Shown here piece by piece: positions 1 to 8,927 of a DNA stretch of 64,000 nucleotides (position 1 is the first letter of the stretch; each line of letters starts with the position of its first letter). The stretch is from Pantoea dispersa (GTDB taxonomy: Bacteria > Pseudomonadota > Gammaproteobacteria > Enterobacterales > Enterobacteriaceae). Below the pieces are notes generated by a model, which saw only the letters and a program-made list of their open reading frames with translations, did not search any database and was not told where the DNA came from. The translations under genes and the position numbers were made by a program. The stretch is from contig NZ_SCKT01000003.1 of the NCBI RefSeq assembly GCF_014155765.1, positions 1 through 64,000 on the forward strand. Direction: 5' to 3'.

Positions 1-32
1 ACCGGTACTAATGACCCGTGAGGCTTAACCTT
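1..32 (+). rRNA. rrl: 23S rRNA, 3' end (partial)
   Basis: The first bases match the conserved 3' terminus of enterobacterial 23S rRNA, ending in GAGGCTTAACCTT. The gene starts before the window. About 194 bases of spacer follow before the 5S gene, with no tRNA recognised in it. Linkage to kgtP matches the E. coli rrnG operon neighbourhood. Confidence 0.9.
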
Positions 33-226
33 ACAACGCCAGAGGCGTTTTGGTCTGAGAGACAGAAGAATTTTCAGCTTTGTTCACCGGATTACGTCCA
101 GTGGATTTTGTGCTGTGACAAGGCGGCACGCGAGACGACGGGAAGGAGCATACAGAAGTATGTGACTGAGCGGCGCGAGCGGGGCAACGCAGTCAGAGCG
201 CGAAAGACGCGGACGAAAACAGAATT

Positions 227-346
227 TGCCTGGCGGCAACAGCGCGGTGGTCCCACCTGACCCCATGCCGCACTCAGAAGTGAAACGCCGTAGCGCCGAT
301 GGTAGTGTGGGGCCTCCCCATGCGAGAGTAGGGAACTGCCAGGCAT
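227..346 (+). rRNA. rrf: 5S ribosomal RNA
   Basis: A 120-nt sequence begins TGCCTGGCGG and ends GGGAACTGCCAGGCAT. The two ends pair to form helix I, exactly as in E. coli 5S rRNA. It lies about 194 nt after the 23S end and before an intrinsic terminator, so it is the distal gene of the operon. It carries C at 271 (5S position 45) where E. coli has A, in the conserved loop C region. Positions 11-14 also differ from E. coli, which is common between strains. Confidence 0.97.
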
Positions 347-355
347 CAAATAAGT

Positions 356-390
356 AAAAAAGCCCCGAACGAGAGTCCGGGGCTTTTTTA
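356..390 (+). terminator. rRNA operon intrinsic terminator
   Basis: The hairpin AGCCCCG-AACGAGAGT-CGGGGCT is followed by a T6 run directly downstream of 5S. This is the usual rrn operon terminator form. Confidence 0.93.
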
Positions 391-555
391 CGTCTGGCGA
401 TCGCTAAATCCACTTCACCCCCTGCAAAATCTCTCCCTAAAACTCCAGCTCTGTCACATTTTGTCATCCTGAACGGGCTCTGATTCCCCCGTACGGCCTA
501 CAGCTGCTTTACTCATTGCTTTAGCGATGTTCTTCGCAAGGAAATGAGGTAAAAG

Positions 556-1857
556 ATGACAGACTTACAACAAAAATCGGCCCAGCCGGAAGCGGCAGCC
601 GTCAGTAAACAACGCATCTGGGCCATTGTCGGCGCGTCGTCCGGCAATCTGGTCGAATGGTTTGATTTCTACGTCTACTCGTTCTTTTCGCTCTATTTTG
701 CCCATGTATTTTTCCCGGCCGGCGACACCACTACCCAGCTGCTGCAAACGGCCGGCGTGTTTGCGGCGGGCTTCTTAATGCGTCCTATCGGTGGCTGGCT
801 ATTCGGCTACATCGCGGACCGTCACGGCCGAAAAAGTTCGATGCTGATCTCGGTATGCATGATGTGTTTTGGTTCGCTGGTCATTGCCTGTTTACCCGGC
901 TACGGCGAAATCGGCATTGCGGCGCCGGTGATTTTGCTACTGGCACGCATGTTTCAGGGCTTATCGGTGGGCGGTGAATATGGTACCAGCGCTACCTACA
1001 TGAGTGAGGTGGCACTGGAAGGGCGCAAAGGCTTCTACGCGTCGTTCCAGTACGTCACCCTGATTGGCGGTCAGCTGTTAGCCGTGCTGACAGTCGTGGT
1101 ACTGCAACAAATCCTCAGTGATGAAGCGCTGCGCAGCTGGGGCTGGCGTATCCCGTTCTTTCTTGGCGCGGTTCTGGCAGTGGTCGCTCTGTGGTTGCGT
1201 CGCTCACTGAATGAAACCTCCGAGAAAAAGCACCGGGAACATCGCGATGCCGGCAGCATCCTTGGCCTGCTGCGTAACCATTCGCGCGCCTTCCTGATGG
1301 TGCTTGGCTTTACCGCTGGCGGATCGCTGAGCTTCTATACCTTCACAACCTACATGCAGAAATATCTGGTGAACACGGCGGGTATGGATGCGCGCAGCGC
1401 CAGTGCGTTGATGACCGGCGCGCTGCTGGTATTCATGCTGATTCAGCCAATTGTGGGCGCGCTGTCAGATAAGATTGGCCGGCGGGCATCAATGATGATC
1501 TTTGGCGCTGGCGCGGCTATCTGTACCGTGCCGATTTTGATGTTACTGCAGAATGTGCAAAGTAGCGGGCTGGCGTTCGTGCTGGTGATGCTGGCGCTGA
1601 TTATTACCAGTTTCTACACCGCCATCAGCGGCATCCTTAAAGCGGAGATGTTCCCGCCGGAAGTGCGGGCGCTTGGCGTGGGGCTTTCCTATGCGGTAGC
1701 TAATGCTATCTTTGGCGGTTCGGCCGAGTACGTGGCGCTATTACTGAAGAAGCACGGCATCGAAACCACCTTCTTCTGGTATGTCTCGGCAATGGGCGCG
1801 CTGGCATTTCTGGTATCGCTGATGCTGCACCGCAAAGGCAAGGGGATTGCGCTGTGA
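556..1857 (+). CDS. kgtP: Alpha-ketoglutarate permease (MFS, metabolite:H+ symporter)
   Basis: A 433-residue inner-membrane protein of the major facilitator superfamily (metabolite:H+ symporter family), close in length to E. coli KgtP (432). It should import 2-oxoglutarate with protons to feed the TCA cycle. The N-terminus has [13 protein letters not shown], and the loop 2-3 signature [10 protein letters not shown] is clear at about residues 92-101. A second half-repeat [10 protein letters not shown] lies near 300, and twelve hydrophobic segments are visible. GAGGTAAAAG precedes the ATG. Its position next to the rrn operon matches E. coli. It ends flush against the convergent yfiM stop. Confidence 0.95.
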   Translation: MTDLQQKSAQPEAAAVSKQRIWAIVGASSGNLVEWFDFYVYSFFSLYFAHVFFPAGDTTTQLLQTAGVFAAGFLMRPIGGWLFGYIADRHGRKSSMLISVCMMCFGSLVIACLPGYGEIGIAAPVILLLARMFQGLSVGGEYGTSATYMSEVALEGRKGFYASFQYVTLIGGQLLAVLTVVVLQQILSDEALRSWGWRIPFFLGAVLAVVALWLRRSLNETSEKKHREHRDAGSILGLLRNHSRAFLMVLGFTAGGSLSFYTFTTYMQKYLVNTAGMDARSASALMTGALLVFMLIQPIVGALSDKIGRRASMMIFGAGAAICTVPILMLLQNVQSSGLAFVLVMLALIITSFYTAISGILKAEMFPPEVRALGVGLSYAVANAIFGGSAEYVALLLKKHGIETTFFWYVSAMGALAFLVSLMLHRKGKGIAL

Positions 1858-2178
1858 TTACTGGCTCAGGTTCCATAAGGCAATGCCGCTGGCCGCACCG
1901 GCGACATCCCAGCTAAGATCTTTCCAGCTCCAGCCGCTCCCGGCAGGGCGGCTGTCCCAGGCTTCTTTGGCCACGCCGAAGCTTAGCGAAAAGAGCAGGC
2001 CGAAGCGCAGATTTTGCCCGCGGCCCTGATGTTGATGCTGAGAGATCTCACTGCCCGCGGCAGCCAGAGCGGCAGAGGAGAAAAAGTGTTGTGTTTTATC
2101 CTGGCCGGTCCAGCTGTCCTGCGCCACATGCGCACATCCGCTACACAGTAATACCGCACAGAGGATGAGCGCACGCAT
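1858..2178 (-). CDS. yfiM: YfiM family lipoprotein
   Basis: A 106-residue protein with a signal peptide and lipobox (LLCSGC, acylated Cys at about residue 15), so it is predicted to be anchored in a membrane facing the periplasm. It carries the YfiM signature [25 protein letters not shown]. The biochemical role is unknown in this family. It follows pssA by 3 bp on the same strand, suggesting co-transcription, and its stop abuts the convergent kgtP stop with no spare bases. Confidence 0.88.
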   Translation of the reverse strand: MRALILCAVLLCSGCAHVAQDSWTGQDKTQHFFSSAALAAAGSEISQHQHQGRGQNLRFGLLFSLSFGVAKEAWDSRPAGSGWSWKDLSWDVAGAASGIALWNLSQ

Positions 2179-2181
2179 CGG

Positions 2182-3537
2182 CTACAGCAAACGGCTAATA
2201 AGGCGATCGATACGGATGCGACGCAGACGGCGAATCAGCTTACGCACCTTTGCAGGGTAATCAGAGATGCTTTCCAGCTCGCGGAAATGTTTCACCACCG
2301 TGGTGTGCTGACGGATCAGCGCCAGTTCCTTATCGCGCTGCTCTGCCAGCTGGTTGAGCGGATCGTGAATCAGCACCGCATTTTCCAGATCGAGTCGCCA
2401 GGCGCGCGGATTGAGGTTATTACCAGTGATCATCATCCACTCGTCATCAACCCAGATGCCTTTCAGGTGATAGCTGTTGTCGCCATCTTTCCACAAACGT
2501 ACCGTCAGCTGGCCGTTATTAACGTAATACTGCAACCGGCTGAGGAAGCGACGCAGGTTGATTTCATACAGATAGGGCAGCGCACCGATAATCTTGAACG
2601 GCTCGTGTGGCGGAATGTAGAAATCGTTGGCGGTTTTATCGCCGACGATGATCTCGACCTCTTTGCCCTGACGCAGCAGCTGGATCAGATTGCGCACCAG
2701 AATGGCCGGCAGGTTAAAGTACGGCGTGCACAGCGTGAGCTTACGCTCGGCGCAGGGCATTAAATGGAAGATGGTTTTGTTCAGCAGGCTACGTTTACCC
2801 AGCCCGACCAGCGGCGTGACGGCCAGTGATTCGTTGCCGGCATCACCGGTAAACTGATAGTTGAAGCTGCGCAGCTCCTGACGAAACTGGCGGGTTTCAT
2901 TCTTGATTTCCGGGCTGGAGGGACGTTCGGCCTGGTCGAGACGGTTAACGGCCTCAGAATGTTTGAGATTCTCACCAATCCACTGAAACATGGTGTCCGC
3001 CAGCTGCGGATTACGGATCAGCTGATAACGGTCATAACGGTATTTGTCATGCTGATGCAGATAAACATCGTTCAGGCTGGCACCGCTGTAGAGCAGCGTA
3101 TCGTCAATGATAAAGCCTTTCAGATGCAGCACACCGAGCGCTTCGCGGGTGTTCACCGGAATGCCATACACCGGAATCGCGATATCGGGATGCTGCGCCG
3201 CCATTTCGCAATACCAGTCGGCGTTCGTCAGGCCGCGCGCGGCACCGATACGGCCGCGCTGCGCACGATGCCAGTCCACCAGAATGCTGACATCCAGTTC
3301 CGGGCGCGCCTGACGCGCTGCATACAGCGCCTGCATGATGCTGCGTCCGCCGTCATCATTTTCCAGATACAGCGCGGCGATGCAGATGCGTTTTTCTGCC
3401 GTGGCGATTTTCGTCAGCAGGGTTTCACGAAACTCGGCGGGCGAGTAAAGCGTGGTCACATCCGACACGGACTGTGACAGTTTAGGCAGCTGTGCGAGGT
3501 GTTGTTGGTGTTTATTGCGTTTGAATTTAGACAACAT
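2182..3537 (-). CDS. pssA: CDP-diacylglycerol--serine O-phosphatidyltransferase
   Basis: A 451-residue phospholipase D-superfamily enzyme, the same length as E. coli PssA. It makes phosphatidylserine from CDP-diacylglycerol and serine, the committed step to phosphatidylethanolamine. It acts at the membrane surface and has no transmembrane segments. Two HKD motifs are visible: HLKGFIID with downstream Ser-Asn at about 138-155, and YHLKGIWVDD followed by TGNNLNPRAW at about 357-380. The ATG at 3537 gives MLSKFKRNKHQQ, identical to the E. coli start. A GTG codon lies just upstream in frame but is not needed. Confidence 0.96.
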   Translation of the reverse strand: MLSKFKRNKHQQHLAQLPKLSQSVSDVTTLYSPAEFRETLLTKIATAEKRICIAALYLENDDGGRSIMQALYAARQARPELDVSILVDWHRAQRGRIGAARGLTNADWYCEMAAQHPDIAIPVYGIPVNTREALGVLHLKGFIIDDTLLYSGASLNDVYLHQHDKYRYDRYQLIRNPQLADTMFQWIGENLKHSEAVNRLDQAERPSSPEIKNETRQFRQELRSFNYQFTGDAGNESLAVTPLVGLGKRSLLNKTIFHLMPCAERKLTLCTPYFNLPAILVRNLIQLLRQGKEVEIIVGDKTANDFYIPPHEPFKIIGALPYLYEINLRRFLSRLQYYVNNGQLTVRLWKDGDNSYHLKGIWVDDEWMMITGNNLNPRAWRLDLENAVLIHDPLNQLAEQRDKELALIRQHTTVVKHFRELESISDYPAKVRKLIRRLRRIRIDRLISRLL

Positions 3538-3623
3538 CACAGTGCACTTCTTCTCTGTTCATTGTATGGCCTTTTGCCATCAAATCATGATCCTAACGGT
3601 AAATAATAACATCAACCGGCCGG

Positions 3624-6311
3624 TTAAGGAGGATTTTTACCTTTCTCTACAGCCAGGTCACCGGTGTCAGCCAGCGGTAAATTCAGGCTGACAATGCCAT
3701 CATCCAGTTGAATATTCACACGAAAATTGAGTTTTCGCGCCAGGGTAATCATGCCGGTATTGTGCGGCATGGTGATACCGTTCAATTGTTGCAGGCCGTG
3801 ATCGCGCGTATAGCGGATCATCTTTTCCAGCAGCCGCCGGCCCATGCCCAGACCCTTCAGGTCGGAACGCACCAATACCGAAAATTCTGCGTCGATATTG
3901 TCAGCATCGGAGATGGCGCGCGTCACGCCGATGATCTCATCGGCACCGTTATGCTGGCGTACTGCGACAATCGCCATCTCCCGGTCGTAATCGATCTGCG
4001 TCATGTTCGCCAAATCGTCGTGGGTAAACTCATTGATCTCACTGAAGTAGCGATAGTAAAGGTCTTCTTTGGTGACCTGGGCGATGAAGGCGCGTAGCTG
4101 CGGTTCATCCTCCGGCAGAATTGGTCTAAACAGGCAGCGCTGGCCATCTTTAAGCTGTACCTGCTCTTCCAGATGGTGCGGATAGGGACGAATCGCCAGC
4201 CGCGCCTCACTGTCGCCATGAAACGGAGCCAGCTGCAGCGTCACGTCCAGCAGGGTAAAGGTATTGGCGGATGCCAGCAGCGGATGAATATCCAGCCGCT
4301 GAATCTCCGGACAGTCGACCACCAGGTTTGATACCTGCACCAGCAGCTGACTGAGACCGGTGATGTCCAGCGGGCGCAGTGCACTGCGGCTGCGCACTTT
4401 GCCGCTCTTCAGTGCCTGAATCACCAGATAGCGCGCCAGCGTCATATTCAACGGCGGCAACGCTACGGCGGCCTGCTTGTCCGGTTGCCACTCCACACCG
4501 CCTTCGCCCAGCATGATGATCGGGCCAAACAGCGGGTCATGCTCAACCACCACCCGCAGCTCCTGCGCACCGGCGCGGTTCGCCATACTTTGCACCAGCA
4601 GGCCGTCAATGCGCGCCTGCGGATGCGTTTCACGCACGCGATCGAAGATGGCGTCTGCCGCCTGTTCAACTTCTGCCGCGCTGCGCAGATAGAGCATTAC
4701 GCCCTGTACATCCGACTTATGTGCAATATCCGGCGAGCGCAGCTTGAGCGCCACCGGATAACCAATCTGGTCGGCAATCTTAGCGGCAGACTGGCTGTCG
4801 CTGGCGATCCACGTTGGCAGCGTTGCCAGCCCGTAAGCCTGCAGTATGGGCTGCACCTCGTGCGTATCCAGCGTGGTAATGCCGCTATCCAGTGCCTGTT
4901 GCAGCAGCTGATGTGCCTCGGCGCTGTTTTGCGTCAGGCCCAGCGGCAGCGCTGGCGTTTCGCGTAGCTGTTTCTGGTTACGCCGATACTCAACCTGATG
5001 CATAAATGCCGTCACCGTGCCTTCTGGCGTGCGCCAGGTCGGAATGCCGGCCTGGGTGAATGCGCGGCGGGCTTCCTGCGAAGAGTGTTCGCCGCACCAG
5101 TTGGTCAGCAGCGTCACCTGCTTACCCCGCGGATGCGCGGCCACCGCCGCAATAATCTGCGCAGCGGTTTCACTGGCCGGAGAGACGGCGCTGGGTGAAT
5201 GGATGATCATCAGCGCATCCAGTTCATGGCTGTCGAGCAGCTGTGTTACGCAGGCCACGTACAGCGCGGGCGTCGCATGATCTTTCAAATCCAGCGGATT
5301 ACCGCGCCCGATGCCCTCCGGCAGCAGGGCCGCCAGCGCCTGCAGCGTGGGCTCATCCAGCGTCGCCAGCTTGCCGTTACGCGCATAGAGTTCATCCAGC
5401 GCCAGCGCTGCCGGGGCGGCGCCGTTGCTGATAATCATCAGGCGCTCACCGCGCAGCGGGCGCATGTGGCTGAGCGACTCCACGGCGGAAAACAGCTCAT
5501 GCGTGTCCTGCACGCGCAGCAGACCGGCGCGCTGAATGGCGGCATCCCAGGCAGCATCCAGTCCGCTGGCGGTGCCGATCATCGCCTGTGCCTGATGGCT
5601 GCGACCGCTTTTGATCACCAGAATCGGTTTATTACGTGCTGCGCTACGCGAGGCAGAAACGAAGCGCCGGGCGTCGCTCAGGTGTTCCAGGTAGAGCAAA
5701 ATGGCGCTGGTTTTGCCATCGCGTGCAAGAAAATCCAGCAGGTCGTCGACATCAATATCCAGGCTGTCGCCTAAGGCGATAAACCACGAAAAGCCCAGGT
5801 TGCGCTGTTGCGCCCAGTCGAGAATGGTGTTGGACACCGCCGCCGATTGCGAAATAAAGGCGATGCGTCCTTTCGCAATCGGTACCGGTGAGAAGCTGGC
5901 ATTCAGCCCCTGCCAGGGGGCTAACAGGCCCAGACTGTTGGGGCCCAGCAGGCGCATCTGCCACTGGCTGGCACAGGCTTTCAGCGCCTCCAGCTGGCTG
6001 GCCGGCGCGGAGAGAATAATACAGGCTTTACAGCCTTTTTCTCCCAGCTGCTGTAACAGTTCCAGGTTGCGTCTGGCGTGGGTGCAGATAATCGCCAGGT
6101 CGGGGGCGAAGGGCAGGCTGGCCACGTCCGGCCAGGCCAGAACGCCACTGACCGCTTTGTATTTGGGCGTGACCGGCAACACCGGACCGCCAAAGCCGCC
6201 CGCCAGCAGGTTGCGCATCATCAGATAGCCAGCGCGGCCCGGTTTTATCGACGCACCCAGCACCGCAATTGATTTCGGTCGTAACAGCGCTTCCAGTCCA
6301 CGTTGGCTCAT
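3624..6311 (-). CDS. patZ: Protein lysine acetyltransferase (Pat/PatZ)
   Basis: An 895-residue bifunctional-looking protein. An N-terminal NDP-forming acyl-CoA synthetase-like region runs from the start (RPKSIAVLGAS at 11-21) to about residue 700. A C-terminal GNAT acetyltransferase domain follows at about 730-880 (RSDLKGLGMGRRLLEKMI is the acetyl-CoA loop). In E. coli and Salmonella the homologue acetylates lysines of acetyl-CoA synthetase and other enzymes, inactivating them. The second of two tandem ATGs is chosen because AGGAG lies 6 nt upstream of it and it gives the conserved MSQRGLEALLRPKS. It lies between tapT and pssA as in E. coli. Confidence 0.95.
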   Translation of the reverse strand: MSQRGLEALLRPKSIAVLGASIKPGRAGYLMMRNLLAGGFGGPVLPVTPKYKAVSGVLAWPDVASLPFAPDLAIICTHARRNLELLQQLGEKGCKACIILSAPASQLEALKACASQWQMRLLGPNSLGLLAPWQGLNASFSPVPIAKGRIAFISQSAAVSNTILDWAQQRNLGFSWFIALGDSLDIDVDDLLDFLARDGKTSAILLYLEHLSDARRFVSASRSAARNKPILVIKSGRSHQAQAMIGTASGLDAAWDAAIQRAGLLRVQDTHELFSAVESLSHMRPLRGERLMIISNGAAPAALALDELYARNGKLATLDEPTLQALAALLPEGIGRGNPLDLKDHATPALYVACVTQLLDSHELDALMIIHSPSAVSPASETAAQIIAAVAAHPRGKQVTLLTNWCGEHSSQEARRAFTQAGIPTWRTPEGTVTAFMHQVEYRRNQKQLRETPALPLGLTQNSAEAHQLLQQALDSGITTLDTHEVQPILQAYGLATLPTWIASDSQSAAKIADQIGYPVALKLRSPDIAHKSDVQGVMLYLRSAAEVEQAADAIFDRVRETHPQARIDGLLVQSMANRAGAQELRVVVEHDPLFGPIIMLGEGGVEWQPDKQAAVALPPLNMTLARYLVIQALKSGKVRSRSALRPLDITGLSQLLVQVSNLVVDCPEIQRLDIHPLLASANTFTLLDVTLQLAPFHGDSEARLAIRPYPHHLEEQVQLKDGQRCLFRPILPEDEPQLRAFIAQVTKEDLYYRYFSEINEFTHDDLANMTQIDYDREMAIVAVRQHNGADEIIGVTRAISDADNIDAEFSVLVRSDLKGLGMGRRLLEKMIRYTRDHGLQQLNGITMPHNTGMITLARKLNFRVNIQLDDGIVSLNLPLADTGDLAVEKGKNPP

Positions 6312-6397
6312 CATTCGCTCCTGCTCTCGGGATTGGCATGATTGTAAACGCTTTTACGCCGGTTGCCGATTTGTCGATGTCAGGCTGCGAGCCAGCT

Positions 6398-7090
6398 TCA
6401 GAAATTGTCTGTTTGCGCGTGTATCGGATGGTGGGGTTTGCCAGCCAGATAGGCCTGACGGAAGCGTTCAAAGTGTTGCTGCAACGCCTGAGCCGCCGGG
6501 ACATCACCTGCCTGTTCCAGCAGCGCGGCGGCCACCTCGGCGGTGCAGTGCTGGCCCGGCGCGTGGGCTTCGCGCAGCGTGTAGCGCGACGGTGTCGCCA
6601 CATTCAGTGACATCACCGGAAAGCTATCCAGCCACGGACTTTTGCGGAACATTTTGCGCGCTTCGGTCCAGGTGCCGTCGAGCATGATAAACAGCGGGGG
6701 CTTACCGCCGGTGGGTGGCGTGGTCAGCACCTGGCGATCGGCATCGGCGTAGGCACCGGGAAACACCACCATCGGCTGATAATCGGCCGTCTGCACCGCC
6801 GCCAGCAGCGCGGCGTCGGGCTCGGTGCGCGACCAGCCAAAGGCCTGGGTTTCCGGCAGAATGTCGGCAATCAGCCGGCCGGTATTACTGGGTTTCATTG
6901 GTTCAGTATCAAACATCACCAGGCAAAACCGGCTGCGCGCCTGCTGCGGCTGCAGGGTCGCGCACAGACAGTTTTTATGCGGCAGCAGGCAGCGCTGACA
7001 GCGCAGCACGCGGTTGCCTCGGGCGAGAAACGGGCGCGTGGCACGCGCTAAACGCTGCGCACGCAGGCGCAGGACGGCATTTTCAGACAT
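6398..7090 (-). CDS. tapT: tRNA-uridine aminocarboxypropyltransferase (DTW domain)
   Basis: A 230-residue DTW-domain protein, formerly YfiP, matching the 232-residue E. coli enzyme. It transfers the 3-amino-3-carboxypropyl group of S-adenosylmethionine to U47 of tRNAs, forming acp3U. The signature LDGTW is at 137-141, and Cys31/34/41/43 form a likely metal site. The open frame extends 42 codons further upstream, but that part overlaps trxC and is Pro/Arg-rich without family similarity. The ATG at 7090 gives the expected MSENAVLRLR start. Confidence 0.93.
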   Translation of the reverse strand: MSENAVLRLRAQRLARATRPFLARGNRVLRCQRCLLPHKNCLCATLQPQQARSRFCLVMFDTEPMKPSNTGRLIADILPETQAFGWSRTEPDAALLAAVQTADYQPMVVFPGAYADADRQVLTTPPTGGKPPLFIMLDGTWTEARKMFRKSPWLDSFPVMSLNVATPSRYTLREAHAPGQHCTAEVAAALLEQAGDVPAAQALQQHFERFRQAYLAGKPHHPIHAQTDNF

Positions 7091-7127
7091 AGCATCGCGG
7101 ACAGGGAAAAACGCCAGTGTAATAGAA

Positions 7128-7162
7128 GGGCAAAAACAAGGCCAGCGCGTGGCTGGCCCTGG
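7128..7162 (-). terminator. trxC intrinsic terminator
   Basis: Read on the minus strand, GGCCAGC-CACGC-GCTGGCC is followed by TTGTTTTTG immediately after the trxC stop. It would separate trxC from tapT transcription. Confidence 0.7.
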
Positions 7163-7166
7163 GGGA

Positions 7167-7586
7167 TCAGAGTGATTCGTCGAGCCATTCGTTGAATGGC
7201 GCTTTCGGCATCGCACCGTTCAGCATGTCCACCATCTCACCGTTTTTGAACAGCATAATGGTTGGGATGCTGCGGATGCGAAAACGCGTGCTGAGCGCAG
7301 GTTCCGCCTCAGTGTTCACTTTCACGAAGCGCACTTTGCCGCGCCGCTCGTCAGCGACGTCTTTAAACACCGGCGCGAAGTTCACGCACGGGCCGCACCA
7401 TGGCGCCCAGAAGTCGACCACGACCGGCAGATCGTCCTGCAGGTATTTATCCAGCGTGGCCGCCGTGGCATTCACCACTTCACCGCTAAACAGCGCATCG
7501 CCGCAGCGACCGCATTTGGCTCCGTCGGCCAGACGTTCCTCGGGAACGCGGTTAGTTGCCTGACAGGAGGCACATACAGTATTCAT
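7167..7586 (-). CDS. trxC: Thioredoxin 2
   Basis: A 139-residue thioredoxin 2, the same length as E. coli TrxC. An N-terminal zinc-binding module (Cys5, Cys8, Cys25, Cys28) precedes a thioredoxin fold with the redox-active WCGPC at 63-67 (Cys64/Cys67) and cis-Pro in RSIPTIM. It reduces cytosolic disulfides and is part of the oxidative-stress reserve in E. coli (OxyR regulon); no operator was identified here. The ATG at 7586 is preferred over an in-frame GTG two codons upstream, because GAGGTG sits 5 nt before the ATG and would overlap the GTG. Confidence 0.96.
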   Translation of the reverse strand: MNTVCASCQATNRVPEERLADGAKCGRCGDALFSGEVVNATAATLDKYLQDDLPVVVDFWAPWCGPCVNFAPVFKDVADERRGKVRFVKVNTEAEPALSTRFRIRSIPTIMLFKNGEMVDMLNGAMPKAPFNEWLDESL

Positions 7587-7742
7587 CGTCACCTCAAACC
7601 GGACCTGTAAATCTTAGGATTGGTGAACATTATGAAAAGGTTGAATGCTATGCTCAATCTGGATTAAGCAATAGGTTCAATAGTTGATAGCTAAGCGCCG
7701 ATACATCAGGTAATCTTCGCGCTCTCAATGCTGGAGGAACAG

Positions 7743-8885
7743 ATGAACGACGAATTTAAAGGCAAAAGCGGCAAGGTAAAAGTGATGTACGTACGTGATG
7801 AGGAGGGCGGTCAGAAGCCAAATCCCCGTACCGGCAAAGGCGGCCGTCCTGCTGCGCGCCAGGAAGAGAATCGTCGCTCTGGTCCTCGCAGCACCCGTAA
7901 TAATGAAGAGAGCGGTCGTCCGCGCACCGCCCGTGGCGATGATGCCGGGCGTTCGCGTGGACCACGTGACGATGCTGGCCGTTCGCGCGGTCCGCGTGAC
8001 GATAGCGCGCGCGGTCGTCGCAGCGATCGGGACGATCGCGGCTTCAGTGATTCACCGTGGCGCACCGTGTCACGTCCGCCTGTCGCCGCTGAAGCGGATG
8101 CGGGTGACGAAGCGGCCAGCAGCAAGCCTGTTATCGACCCGGAACTGATTCGCCGTCAGCGTCAGGAAGAGACGCGCGTATACGGCGAAAACGCCTGCCA
8201 GGCGCTGTTCCAGAGCCGTCCCGAAAGCATCGTCCGTGCGTGGTTTGTGCAAAGCGTCACGCCGCGCTTCCGCGAAACCCTGCGCTGGCTGGCAGCAAAC
8301 CGCAAAGCCTATCACGTGGTGGACGACGCCGAGCTGGCGAAAGCGTCCGGGACTGAACACCACGGCGGCGTGTGCTTCATTATTAAGAAGCGCATGGGCA
8401 TGCCGGTGGCGGAATGGCTGCAGCAGGCGCAGAGCAAAGACTGCGTACTGGCGCTGGAAGATGTCAGCAACCCGCACAACCTTGGGGGTATCATGCGCAG
8501 CTGCGCGCACTTTGGCGTCAAAGGTTTGCTGGTCAATGATGCCTCGCTGCTGGAGTCGGGTGCCGCAGTCCGCACGGCCGAAGGTGGTGCAGAGCACGTC
8601 CAGGCGATCAGCGGCGAAAGCTTTGCTGCGGGTCTGGAAGCATTCCGCAAAGCCGGTTACACCATCGTGACCACATCCAGCCACGCCGGTACGCCACTGG
8701 CGCAGGCGGCGCTGCCAGCCAAAATGGTACTGGTGCTGGGTCAGGAGCGTGAAGGTCTGTCAGACAGCGCATTCCAGCAGGGCGATATCAGCCTGTCGAT
8801 TGGCGGTACCGGCAACGTTGAAAGCCTCAACGTTTCGGTCGCGACCGGTATCCTGCTCGCCGAGTGGTGGCGTCAGAACGCATAA
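7743..8885 (+). CDS. yfiF: SPOUT (TrmH/SpoU) family RNA methyltransferase-like protein
   Basis: A 380-residue homologue of E. coli YfiF (345). The C-terminal SPOUT domain has the three SpoU motifs: [11 protein letters not shown] near 243, LGQEREGLS near 332, and [15 protein letters not shown] near 361-375. A substrate-binding region begins at [17 protein letters not shown]. The N-terminal 100 residues are Arg/Asp-rich and contain near-perfect repeats of [10 protein letters not shown], which accounts for the extra length. Substrate RNA is unknown. The start at 7743 has GGAGG upstream and gives the conserved [18 protein letters not shown]; an upstream in-frame ATG at 7728 lacks family support. 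Confidence 0.9.
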   Translation: MNDEFKGKSGKVKVMYVRDEEGGQKPNPRTGKGGRPAARQEENRRSGPRSTRNNEESGRPRTARGDDAGRSRGPRDDAGRSRGPRDDSARGRRSDRDDRGFSDSPWRTVSRPPVAAEADAGDEAASSKPVIDPELIRRQRQEETRVYGENACQALFQSRPESIVRAWFVQSVTPRFRETLRWLAANRKAYHVVDDAELAKASGTEHHGGVCFIIKKRMGMPVAEWLQQAQSKDCVLALEDVSNPHNLGGIMRSCAHFGVKGLLVNDASLLESGAAVRTAEGGAEHVQAISGESFAAGLEAFRKAGYTIVTTSSHAGTPLAQAALPAKMVLVLGQEREGLSDSAFQQGDISLSIGGTGNVESLNVSVATGILLAEWWRQNA

Positions 8886-8889
8886 ATAA

Positions 8890-8920
8890 AAAAACGGGCC
8901 GCTGTGGCCCGTTTTTGTTT
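8890..8920 (+). terminator. Bidirectional intrinsic terminator between yfiF and emrB
   Basis: AAAAACGGGCC-GCTG-TGGCCCGTTTTTG is flanked by A and T runs on both sides, so it can stop yfiF on the plus strand and emrB on the minus strand. Confidence 0.88.
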
Positions 8921-8927
8921 CTGTCAC

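Noticed and set aside
33-226. tRNA gene in the 23S-5S spacer
   Set aside because: No cloverleaf or T-loop sequence is visible.
84-467. Open frames across the 5S gene and spacer
   Set aside because: They lie over rRNA and its terminator and cannot be coding genes.
2287-2763. Long open frames antisense to pssA, patZ, nrdE and other GC-rich genes
   Set aside because: Typical shadow frames of GC-rich coding sequence; no independent start signals or family matches.
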